From Notospermus geniculatus (Eukaryota; Nemertea; Pilidiophora; Heteronemertea; Lineidae): a DNA stretch of 64,000 bases. How positions within the stretch are numbered: position 1 is the stretch's first letter; each line of letters begins with the position of its first letter. Below the pieces are notes generated by a model. It had not been told where the DNA came from, ran no database searches, and was given only the letters and a program-made list of their open reading frames with translations. The stretch spans positions 241,265 through 305,264 of the forward strand of contig NMRB01000331.1 of assembly GCA_002633025.1 (NCBI GenBank), given 5' to 3'. Made by a program: the position numbers and the translations under genes. Of this stretch, positions 1 through 10,300 are shown one piece after another.

Positions 1-29
1 TCAGCCTTCATTCCCCTCCTCCTTTTCAG

Positions 30-2481
30 GGAGAACACGTGCCGTGGTCAAAACTCGCCCGCTCTCTTCCTCTGATTGCAATAGTAGTAGCCCACGTGTG
101 TAACAACTACGTCCAGTATACAATGATAATTTGCTTGCCAATTTATATGAAAGATGTCCTAAAATTTGACATGAAGCAGGTGAGCATAGTGGTGAAAGTT
201 GTTCTTATTATCTAAGTGTTGGACCTTCATCCTTCTAATGTCCGAGTGGATCTTTACACAGTGTAGGTACGTACATAATCTGTACATCACAAGGCCCACG
301 ATAGGTGGTACCACCAGTGAGGTAGATGTCAGGCAGGTTTTGTCAGGACTACAGTAGGTATTTATTAACTACCGTATAGACTGTGCCACTGTCGTAGTTC
401 CCCTACAATGTACATGTACGTACATACTCTACAGCGGGTTTTCGAGGGCGAAGCCGAGGTCCGGTAAATCTGAATGGGTCTTCAAACCGGTGTAATAGAA
501 TCTAATGTCCCCCGATATGTCTCCCAACAATACATTCACGGCCTCATTGAATTGGACTTGAGGCCCTTAATCCTGTGAGAAACAATGCATGGGGACATCA
601 GAAAGACAGGGACAGTAGATTCTATCACACCTGTGTGCACTATGGTAGGCCTATACAGGTTCCAAAGATCGATTTGCTTAGGAGTATAGCCTACTGGTCA
701 GATTGAATACGTTGCATTGTAAACGCCATAATATTTATGCTGAGCTGGGTGCTGAAACATTTTTTTTTTTGTTTCAGAATGGACTCTATTCCTCACTGCC
801 TTACCTCACCATGTTCATATGCAGCATCATCTTCGGTCAGATTGCTGACTGCCTCAGGGAGAGGGGCGTACGGACGGTTGTAGTGAGGAAAGTTCTCCAG
901 TTCTTCGGTAGGTATAGCATCGTTACCCATGCGAACTGGCTGTGCCCCCCCCCCGCCATCTTCCCTGATGTTGTGTGGCTACAACTGATGGCACACCAGC
1001 AGAAATGGCTCCACAAAGGATTCAAGATATGAAACCTTTGTTTGCCGCCGTGTGTCGATGTAGCGTGTAGCTCAATAGCCGTGGTTACACTACATAAAAT
1101 CCCCGGTTTTTTTGCGGTCACACCTATGAATTGCCGGGCTTCAAGAAACCCGTGTCTGAAAAACACGGGTTTTGAAGCTCGCCGTGCTTTTCAAAATCCC
1201 CGTGTTTACGTTAGTTCTTCGCACGGCGACCATGGCGCAGCCATTAAATGACGTCGTTTTCGCACCTCCAACAATATGTGCCAATAGAGAAATGACCGAA
1301 GAGTCAGTGCATGCAGTGCACCTGTCGCCGGGCTACTTAAATACAATGTAGTAGTGTGACCTCTCGCCTGGCTTTTCGTCCACACTGGTTTGACACGGGT
1401 CACGAAAAACACGGGTATTTTCAACAGGTGTAACCGTAGCTTATGTGAACCCGGCCTTAGAATTGAAAGTCAAGCGTGTCAAACCACTCGACCGGCAGGC
1501 CAGGACAATAGGCCTTAACCATGTTAACGGAGCCAAGGGCTTTGACACAGGCCGTGGTTACACTACATAAAAGTACCCTTGTTTTTCCAGACCCGTGTCA
1601 AACCCGTGTGTACGAAAATCCCGGCGAGAGGTCACACTACTACACTATATATCGGGTGTCCCAGAAAAAGTGAACCGCTTTTTTTGACAAGTATTTTCTC
1701 AGCGACAGATGAACCGAATTCATTGGAATTTTNTAACGAACACACGGGGATTTCGAAAAGCACGGCGAGATTGCCGTGTCTCAAAAACTCGCGTTTTTCA
1801 GACACGGGTTTCTTGAAGCCCGGCAATTCATAGGTGAGACCGCAAAAAACCCGGGGATTTTATGTAGTGTACCCACGGCTACATACCCCGCATTATTCGT
1901 CCGTCAGATTCTAATTTTCTTGCAGCTCTCATCCTCCCTGCGTCCTTTATTGTGGGAACAAGCTTCGTAGACTGTGAGAGACGAATGGTGGCCGTGGGTA
2001 TGATCATCGCCGCTGTTGGCTTCACCTCCCTGAACCGATCCGGCTTTTTTGTTAATCATCTTGACATTGCACCACGTTACGGCGGTATACTTTTTGGTAT
2101 TACGAATACTTTTGCAACGATCCCTGGTATGGTGGCGCCGATTGCTGTAGGACAACTCACTAGTAATGTACGTAATCTCTGTTTTTATACCCAAATGATT
2201 TTTGTTTCGCCAAAGATAAGCGCTTGGCCGCGATCTATTGACGCCATAAGCCGTACATTTATTTCTGTAAGGAAGCATATGACTTTTGTCATTTATATTT
2301 TTTTCAGGGCACGCATGAGGAATGGCAGGTGGTGTTTTACATCTGTGCCGGTGTAGCTACATTTGGCGCCATATTTTTTTCCATATTCGCCGATGGTGAG
2401 GAACAGTCCTGGGCCAAAAGTCAAAAGTCGAGTATTACCCTGATGAAAATGGATGAAGAAGGCAAAGACGACTATGAATGA
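30..2481 (+). CDS. SLC17-family (sialin/vesicular anion transporter-like) gene, copy 1, 3' part
   Basis: This is the 3' half of a major-facilitator anion transporter of the SLC17 family; the 5' exons lie before the window. Four exons with GT-AG borders can be drawn: 30-179, 778-907, 1926-2167 and 2308-2481. They keep the same phases and lengths (150, 130, 242, 174) as the last four exons of copy 2 downstream. The exons encode the second half of the carrier: a helix containing [12 protein letters not shown], the NGLYSSLPY helix, the [11 protein letters not shown] cytosolic loop typical of the family, the [18 protein letters not shown] helix and a charged C-terminal tail ending KDDYE. Family members move organic anions or phosphate across plasma, lysosomal or vesicle membranes; the substrate cannot be told here. 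The protein is very close to copy 2, with only a few substitutions per exon, so duplication was recent. An AATAAA follows the stop at 2490. Confidence 0.88.
487..634. repeat. Foldback/MITE-like hairpin in intron
   Basis: The sequence near 488-512 (GGTGTAATAGAATCTAATG) recurs inverted at 609-633, forming a hairpin of about 145 bases inside an SLC17 copy 1 intron. The corresponding intron of copy 2 (10035-10308) is much shorter and lacks it. It looks like a small non-autonomous DNA transposon. Confidence 0.5.
1078..1440. mobile_element. MITE family A, copy 1
   Basis: About 363 bases bounded by imperfect terminal inverted repeats (GCCGTGGTTACAC at the left, GTGTAACCGTAGC at the right). The internal sequence is shared with 1552-1879 and with 60645-60805. 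There is no coding capacity. It sits in the SLC17 copy 1 intron between 907 and 1926, and the matching copy 2 intron lacks it. Confidence 0.7.
1552..1879. mobile_element. MITE family A, copy 2
   Basis: The inverted ends GCCGTGGTTACACTACATAA (left) and its near complement at 1861-1879 bound an element related to 1078-1440. A foreign stretch near 1655-1735 begins GGGTGTCCCAGAAAAAGTG, which resembles the end of another transposon nested inside. Host sequence on both sides is contiguous in the copy 2 intron near 10580-10660, which shows the insertion directly. Confidence 0.72.
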
Positions 2482-2489
2482 TGTTTAAA

Positions 2490-2495
2490 AATAAA
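2490..2495 (+). promoter_or_regulatory. Polyadenylation signal of SLC17 copy 1
   Basis: A canonical AATAAA nine bases after the TGA stop. The same hexamer in the same context follows copy 2 at 11809. The stop-to-signal distance is very short, so the 3' UTR is probably short or a more distal signal is used. Confidence 0.5.
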
Positions 2496-2684
2496 GAGCT
2501 GACGCAGCAATTTTCAATTATACGATGTATTGGCAGTTATTTGGTTGATACACATGTAGCAAAATTAACTCTTTGACGTCGGGCCATTATTGGAAAAACT
2601 GTCTTTTTGCAGGGGGGTCCGACATGGGTCTAGTAATTTTGCTAATTTTGCTGTTTCCAGACAGGAAGAATTTTTTTATTGCTG

Positions 2685-2965
2685 TCATACAGTACTGTAC
2701 TGTATGACAGCAATTATTGCTGTCTGACAGCAATAATTGACTATCTGACAGCAAACTTTCGATAGAAAACTGTCACGTGGAGGGGCGTCGTAAGGCGGTG
2801 ACAGACTGGCGCGTAAGCAACTCGTCAGAAAGCCGCGTTCAACCAATCAGGCAGGTGGTAACACCGACCGAATCACCTACCGAAGAATCTGATTGCCACA
2901 ACGCCTACAGGACGCGCCACGAACGCGCCAGTCTGTCACCGGCTTTAAAGGAAAGGTTCGGAAGG
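2685..2965. repeat. Dispersed repeat with foldback segments
   Basis: The stretch 2685-2785, built on TGACAGCAATAATTG, recurs almost identically at about 34826-34892 and ends in AACTGTCACGTGGAG in both places. It is followed by a foldback in which GCGGTGACAGACTGGCGCGT at 2795 pairs with its complement near 2940. An open frame across it is only a by-product of the GC-rich foldback. Confidence 0.5.
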
Positions 2966-3165
2966 GCTAAGTGAGTATATTTAAAGTCTAGTGTGGAAGA
3001 CGGATGCATATCGTGGAAGCCGTTTTCTGACGGGATTCACTGATGTTCTTTCGACTTTGCCATCAAACTCTATGATTTTACTATCAAACTCTGTGACATT
3101 TTATCGTTGACGTCGGTCGTCGATCATCATAAGATTATCGCAAGGAGCTGAAATTGGAGTCAAGG

Positions 3166-3282
3166 ATGGCGATTTGTGGGTTCGTTGTGCTTGTTTTACT
3201 GCAGCTCAGTTCAGTTGCCTGTTCGATGTGCGCGCTCCAGATTGATGACTTGATTGTGCCACTTGTTGCCGCAATACAATGA
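3166..3282 (+). CDS. Hypothetical small secreted peptide or signal-peptide exon
   Basis: A 38-codon frame starting ATGGCG in a good initiation context. The first 20 residues (MAICGFVVLVLLQLSSVACS) have the charge, hydrophobic core and small-residue end of a signal peptide. The remaining 18 residues resemble nothing I recognise and the frame closes with TGA. It could be a very short secreted peptide, a first exon whose donor I cannot place with confidence, or chance. Neighbouring sequence is repeat-rich and no downstream exon was found. Confidence 0.22.
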   Translation: MAICGFVVLVLLQLSSVACSMCALQIDDLIVPLVAAIQ

Positions 3283-3474
3283 CCAGTCGCCGCGCACATC
3301 GATAGCGACTGTTGCGTTCAGTTGCTTCCACCCCGAAGGTCGATGTGCGCTAGGCTTTAAAAAGCACGCTCCAAGAGTCTCAATGAGATAGTAATTGTGT
3401 TTCGCCAGCTACTTACATTTTTGTAACTCATGATACAAAACTTTAGCTTGGGATGCATCTCACTGATCTTCATT

Positions 3475-3815
3475 GCACCATCTGATTCTCACCAGTCTAT
3501 CTGGCCTGACGCCCATCTAGCCTGGTTTGAATCCATCACATTTCCCGTTTCTGAGGAGCTCCGAGCCTCAGCCAATCATCGGTGTGCGAAGGCTGATCGA
3601 CGTGCCAATCAAAATCCGTGTTACAAATGTGTGCAGGAAGAGAACAGAAAGTGCCGAACGGCGATTTGTTTCGCTAGTTCTGATTGTCTCGGAGGCGGGG
3701 TCAAGTAGGGGTCTGTCACATTCGTTTATAATTTATGACTTAACGCAAAAGATATGATTGGGACAAGGCTAAAGACGCAGTCGATTGCCTTGTTTGGACA
3801 AGATGCATTGCACGG
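3475..3815 (+). repeat. Dispersed repeat (SINE-like), copy 1
   Basis: About 340 bases match, in inverted orientation, 7870-8215 inside the second SLC17 gene. Each contains a TAGCCTGGTT-GAATCC block; in the 7870 copy it reads GGTTCGAATCC, an exact pol III B-box consensus. I cannot place a matching A box with confidence, so a tRNA-derived SINE is possible but unproven. Confidence 0.5.
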
Positions 3816-4392
3816 GCTTTCAGAATGATCGAAGCGCGATACGTAACTGGAAACACTGCGCGGGTTTCTTGGACCGTTGCACTCAGAATGTGACTGTACT
3901 GCATTATCCATTTAAACAAATAGGTATAAGCAAGTACCAAGAATGTACAACTTAGTAATCAAGCAAAAGGGTGGGCATTAAGTTACTTTTTCTGATAATA
4001 GAGGCCGTACGGTAATTATAGGCCTTCTAATTAAATAACCAAAGTTTAGATTTAGAGGAACGAAACCAAAGCCTTGCTGTAGGAGGATGGGTACAATGTA
4101 GTAAATTGACGATGTCTGTGTTATCATTTTCTCGTAATGAATCCGGTTTGATATTATTTAGGACAACGATAATCATTTTGAAAGCCTCGACCCACTTTCT
4201 GTACATTTGATAATCATTATCCAGAACTGCTCTAGCCAATATTGACAATCATTCAGATATCGTGTGTCAATGTTTATTGATTTCGATAGTTTGAGAGGGT
4301 GCCCGCGATTCTGTAAGTCAGTTTTCGCGAATTAGACGGGGATATATGAGGGGGTGAATGCAAGCGATAGGGCTTTACCACTCCGAAGCAAA

Positions 4393-7300
4393 ATGGCGTG
4401 TGGAGGAAGCAGACCAGGTCAGTATAAAGAAGTGAATTTGGGGAAAACTATAATTGATCCTTCGAATATTTTCATCTACAATGTAATTGCTGCCTGTCGC
4501 TTCCGGCAGTCAGCCGTAATAGCATTCAGAAACAAGTACCGAGTAGGGCCTACCAAGTACCAAGTACCAAGTACATGTACCAAGTACCAAGTATTTGTAC
4601 CAAGTAGGCTACCAAGCCCAGCAACACACGCAGGGATTTAATCGCCACAGATATCTCACCAGCCACCGCAGACTGGGTGATATCGGTTTTGGTAACTTTG
4701 TTATTAGTGAGGTTTCGCTATCCCGATTCCGAGATCGAGAACGGGAATGAGGTCAATTTTTGTGTATGACGTCATCATTGCTTGGGTAGTGTTTTCCCGT
4801 TCTCGATCACATCTCCGGCGTTCAGCGCTTGGTTCTCGGTGGGGTTTCAGAGATCGAGAGACGCCCACTTCACAGCAAAAATGGCCAATGTTTGGGACAC
4901 CATTCAGGTACTAGGCCTACTTTTCGTTTGGATACGTGTAAAAAAAGTGTATGGCTCGTGGTGATCATTTGATTTGGGGTAGAACGGTCAGCAGTGCGTG
5001 CATTGCGGTGTAAATTTTTGCAGTTCATTGGCATGATTGGGAACAACGTTTCCAAGCCAAATGCACTCAACATGCTCAACAAGGGCAGCGTCACGTCACT
5101 GTTGGCGAGGCCAGCGCCATGCGTTCTACTTACTGTACGTCGACGACGTCACTGACGTCATATCTCGGTTCGGGATTGCGAAAACGAACTTTCCTGTTCC
5201 GAGAACGGGTACGAGATCGAGTATCGTTCTCGGTGGACCGGATCTCGGAACGGGATAGCGAAAGCTCTCTATTGAGCAATCATCGTTGGCGGGAAGATTC
5301 CACGCATCGCTGTCCAGCGCACACCTGGCGTCAGCAACTGATTTTGCCTACTCGGACGGTAAGATCGCTTGCAATATCGCCTGGTGTGCTGCTGGCTTAC
5401 TGCCCCCTGCTCCTTGTGCCCGTATGTATTATTTGTCTCGGGATCTTTCCTGGTTCCATTTGAATGGTGCCGCTGAAGCCGTAAATGTCTTCCTACATCG
5501 GAGGTGGGCATTAGATTTACCCCAGACACACGAGATCCAAAAACATTCAGCATGCACAGTGTAATATCGATTCGTGTCAACTTTTCATTACAAAACATGA
5601 GGTGCTATTCTGATTACTGTGGATAAATTGACGATTCTTCTGAAATGAGAATATACATTTGGTAGCAAACTATGTTCTTGCACTGGTATTTGGTGAACAA
5701 AATGTTCTTTTTGCTTAGAGATTGTTTATCCGCACGTTTTTGTACTGTTCTTTACTGAAAAATAGGTCGGTACAGTAGAATCAGATGGTGGTTAATGACA
5801 GTGGATACTTTTGCGACTTGACACCTGTTACCTCCTGATTCTGAAATATACCATCATTGCCATGTAATTTCTGACTGAACAAACTTTGGCTCGTCTGACT
5901 GTAAGCCTCCTCTAAGAAAAACCCCCAGCACACTACATGTATGTTTTTGTAATGTCGTTGAGCATCTGATGATGGCCTGACATCCCGATGATCAGTTCAT
6001 CCATAACTGCGATCATTTCACACGCGACCGTCTTTGCAGTGTTCTGTACCTGGCGTTACGGAATCGCGTACATCGGATTCGTCGGATTTTTTCTCATGTA
6101 CGCGATGCGGTTAAACCTCAGCCTCGGAATCGTGTGCATGGTGAAGAGATCAACCAATGGAGAGGCGACGAATTTCACATCCACCAATCAGACATCGCCA
6201 TCCTATTTGAACGTAACCGCAACTCCTATGGCAGCCGGACCAAATGATCTTTGCGAACCGTCCATGAGAAGTGACCCAGACATCGTAAGTACCCTAAGAA
6301 ATATGACCACGCTTTCTTCCCGATTCTACGTTTGAGCGCACTAGAGCTGAAAGGGTAAATGTCGTCCTGGGTATATACAAAGATTACCCAGGATCTCAAT
6401 CTTCACTAAAACAATACCCTGGGTGTAGTTTCGGTAGCCGAACATCACCCAGCTTCCGCAATCTGTGCCTAGGAATGAGTCGTATTTAGAAATCCCGTGG
6501 AATCTCGCGGTCTCGCCGCCGCGGTACTTGTTGAGTGTAGCTGTTTATGACATTCTTTAGGCGTCACGTGACCACGGGCGAGACAACCTCGAATCCAGGT
6601 GTCATACTACGATGCTGGGTGATGTTCGGCTACCGAAACTACACCCAGGGTATTGTTTTAGTGAAGATTGAGATCCTGGGTAATCTTTGTATATACCCAG
6701 GACGACATTTACCCTTTCAGCCGCATTAGATGTTGCGTGGTTTAAGGACCTTAACTGCATTTTTGATTTACACCAACATCACAGTTGTAAGGTCAGAGAG
6801 ACCTGGCTTTGCCACTGGACATGTAGCTCCTCCAATATTATCATTCAAAAGGGTTCGATTCGAAGATATCAACAGCCTGCTGTGTGGTCAGCAATGCCGA
6901 CCATCCTCAACAGGTCTGGCGGAGCTGTTTCCGGTAACATCCCCAGACCTCTGTGACTTTTTAAAACAACTTTGATTTTGTTGTATAAATAATGAATAAA
7001 ATGAACAGTTACTTATTATCTTAAAGGTGCTCTAGTTCGAATTGTAAACATTACGGTGTGTCACCTATTGTCAACTTCTGGTACTAAAAATCAGATAAAA
7101 TCTAATTAAATCTCGCCATTCACAACTTTTTGTTCGCTTTTGAGCGTAAAGTCATAAATATTCTTGTAACTGAAATATATTTATCAAGATAGATATAAAA
7201 ATAGATAACATTAATGTTTTGGTATGCACGGTGCTGCCACCTGTCCGAGGAAAAATAACTATTATAAACAACCATGTAAATAAACAAACCGTAATGTTTA

Positions 7301-10300
7301 CAATTCGAACTAGAGCACCTTTAAGGAAGGAAACTGCTCCCAGGGTGATCCCTTCTGTCGTGAATTCATTTCTCTTCGTAATAGCGATTTCTCGTGCAGT
7401 GAACTCTCTTAGTCTCTGTCTCTATTCCCCAGGAAGGCACATTCGAGTGGCCACGGTCTGTTCAAGGAACCGTCTTGAGCTCCTATTTCTACGGATACAT
7501 CATCACCCAAATTCCAGGGGGTTGGTTAGCCAAGAGGTTCGGAGCGAAGCTGATACTTCTCGTGGGCCTCCTGGTTTCTACTGTTGGGACTTTCCTAACC
7601 CCAGTTGCTGCGAGGACCAGCGTCTACTTCGTGATTGCCATGAGGGTAGTGGTGGGGCTTGGGTCGGTACGTTTCAACATTATTATTTTAATTTACACGC
7701 TGTCGAAGCTACAGAAAGTCCGTTCGCTGAACTCTTGTCGTCCTAAAGGCCTATTTATGTCGACATCAAGGTAGTGAGATAAACAGTAGGGACCTAATTT
7801 AGTGGACTGAACTGTAACCAGCTGGGGCCATGTCCATAAAGAGTTCACAACTTTGGTTTAGGTTAGTTTTTAGCATCTTGTCCAAACAAGGCTATCGACT
7901 CCGTCCGTATGAACTCCGTCTTTAGCCTTGTCCGAATCGTGTCATCTTTTCCGTTAATGCATAAATTATTAATGAACCTAACCCCTACTTGACCCCGCCT
8001 CCGAGCCAATCAGAACTTGTGAAACAAATCACCGTTGGACACTTTCTTTGCTCTTCACGCTCGAATTTGTAACACGGATTTTGATTGGCGCGTCGATTTT
8101 CCTTCGCGCCCCGATGATTGGCTGAGGCTGTCACCACCTCAGAAACGGGAAATGTGGTGGATTCGAACCAGGCTAGATGACCGTCAGGACAGATAGACTG
8201 GCGAGAACCAGATGGTTTTTAGGGGTCAGCTTACTGTTGGTTTACCTTACCAGGACAGGAAGTGGTGGGGTCTAGTCATCACGATAAACTAACTTTATTG
8301 GGTACAGGTGTGACAGGAATCAAAGTCCCCCTGAAATCAAAGTCCGGTCGTATTGTTCAGCGAGGGATTAGAATATAATGGCTATGGAGACCATGACCAT
8401 TCGGATATAACCTTACAATAGCGGGCTATTGTTTGCCGGACTTGCATCCCTAGGACGTTGATTCCTGTCACACCTGTCGGAAATGCTCAGATTGTAGCGC
8501 TGCATGAGCAGCTCATCGGAGTTCTACCAAAAAGTTTCAAGATAGACTGGGGTTAAAGTGTAAAGTCGGGTGAGAACCTCTACCGTTGTTGATATCAGAC
8601 TATAAACCCAAACTTTAAATTTAGTGCTGAAACTGACTGTTACCATTAGGAAGGACAGACAAGATAAGTACTTGACCAGCTTTTTGATTCTTAGGGGGTC
8701 ACGTTTCCTGCTTTTCATCACATTTGGGCACACTGGGCCCCAGTACTGGAGAGGACAAAACTGGTGTCTCTGAGCTACTCGGGAACAATGTTGGGCAACA
8801 TAGTCACCTATTTTCTTTCCGGATATCTCTGTGTGTATGGCTTTGATGGTGGATGGCCGTCTATTTTCTACCTCTGTGGTGAGTAAACGTGTGAATCGTT
8901 TTGGGATTAGTGTAAAATCCAGCTAACAGATATAAGTATAGGAAGAAGAGGTTGACGCTAGAGGTCCATTGGGCAACTAAGAGGAAACAGACACCTTGAT
9001 TTTGCAGGGGTGGACACAGAAAAGCGACACAAGGTCTTCACTTTTGTAAACTGAACAGTCTGAACAGCTGAAACGAACATGTGCATGTGCATCACGGCTC
9101 CTTTTATGAGTTTTCCCTGAATATGCGTATTTTCAACATTTCAGGGATAGCCGAGGTCGTATGGCTTATTTTTTTGGTGGGATTGGTTTACAACTCCCCC
9201 AATCAGCATCCGTGCATTTCTGAAGAAGAAAAAAAGTTCATCATGGACGACATCGGGAGATCCGTGGCAAAGACGGTAAGGGACGAATATAAAAGGCTTG
9301 TGGGGGACTACGAAATATCCTATGAAATGCTTCCTTATACGAAGATCAAAAAACAACCACGCGCAGGTCGACATTTCAGCGATTGAGGGGAACTCGGAGC
9401 AACTGGCATATATACCTCGAACAGCACGCTCATGATGCATCCGGCAGTTGCTCGGAGACGCAAGCGCGCTCAGGTCGACAAAATCGGCAACTTGCGGCAA
9501 CTAGCTCTCCGGCGATGGAAGCAAGTGACTGATCAGTTGCCGATCGATTTTGTCGACCAGAGAGAGCTTGCGTCTCCGAGCAACTGCCGGATCCGCTAGT
9601 TACGCGTGCTGGTCGAGGAACTGGCAGTTGCTCCTAGTTCCTCTCAATCCCTGAAAATTCTGCTTCAATATGCAATGTCGACCTGTAGGCACCATCGCGC
9701 CCGCAGTTTTTCATCGGCTGAGTTACCCATTGAAAACCAACTCCCACAAGAAAACTCGCCCACAAGAGGCATCTTTCAGGGGGCTTCTGGTTTAGCTGGC
9801 CAGCTTGGCTCTGCTACGTAACCGCTGAATTGGTGACCCATCAGCCTACCGGACTTCATTCATTCCTCCCTTCGTCGTTTTCAGGGAGAGCACGTGCCGT
9901 GGTCAAAATTCGCTCGCTCTCTTCCTCTGATTGCAGTAATAGTAGCCCACGTGTGTAACAACTACGTCCAGTATACAATGATGATTTGCTTGCCAACTTA
10001 TATGAAAGATGTCCTAAAATTTGACATGAAGCAGGTAAGCATAGTGATGAAATTTGTTCCGATTGTCCAAGTATTGGAGCTTCATCCTCCCAATGTCCGA
10101 CTGATTCTTTACACAGTGTACATAATCTATATATAGCCATAGTTCCACCTAACCCAAATTAGTGGTTTTTTGAGACGCGGGTCTTCCCCGGGCTTGAAAA
10201 AAAACCGCCACGCGCTTGCACCTGATTTCAGTACATTTCATAGTTACTAAACACGGCGAGAGAGGTCGCGCTTGCGGCTCAAATCTAAATTTCAATTTGT

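Noticed and set aside
4879-4910. An alternative first exon ATGGCCAATGTTTGGG ending at a GT
   Set aside because: It lies inside a MITE and is in the wrong phase for the SLC17 acceptor at 6039.
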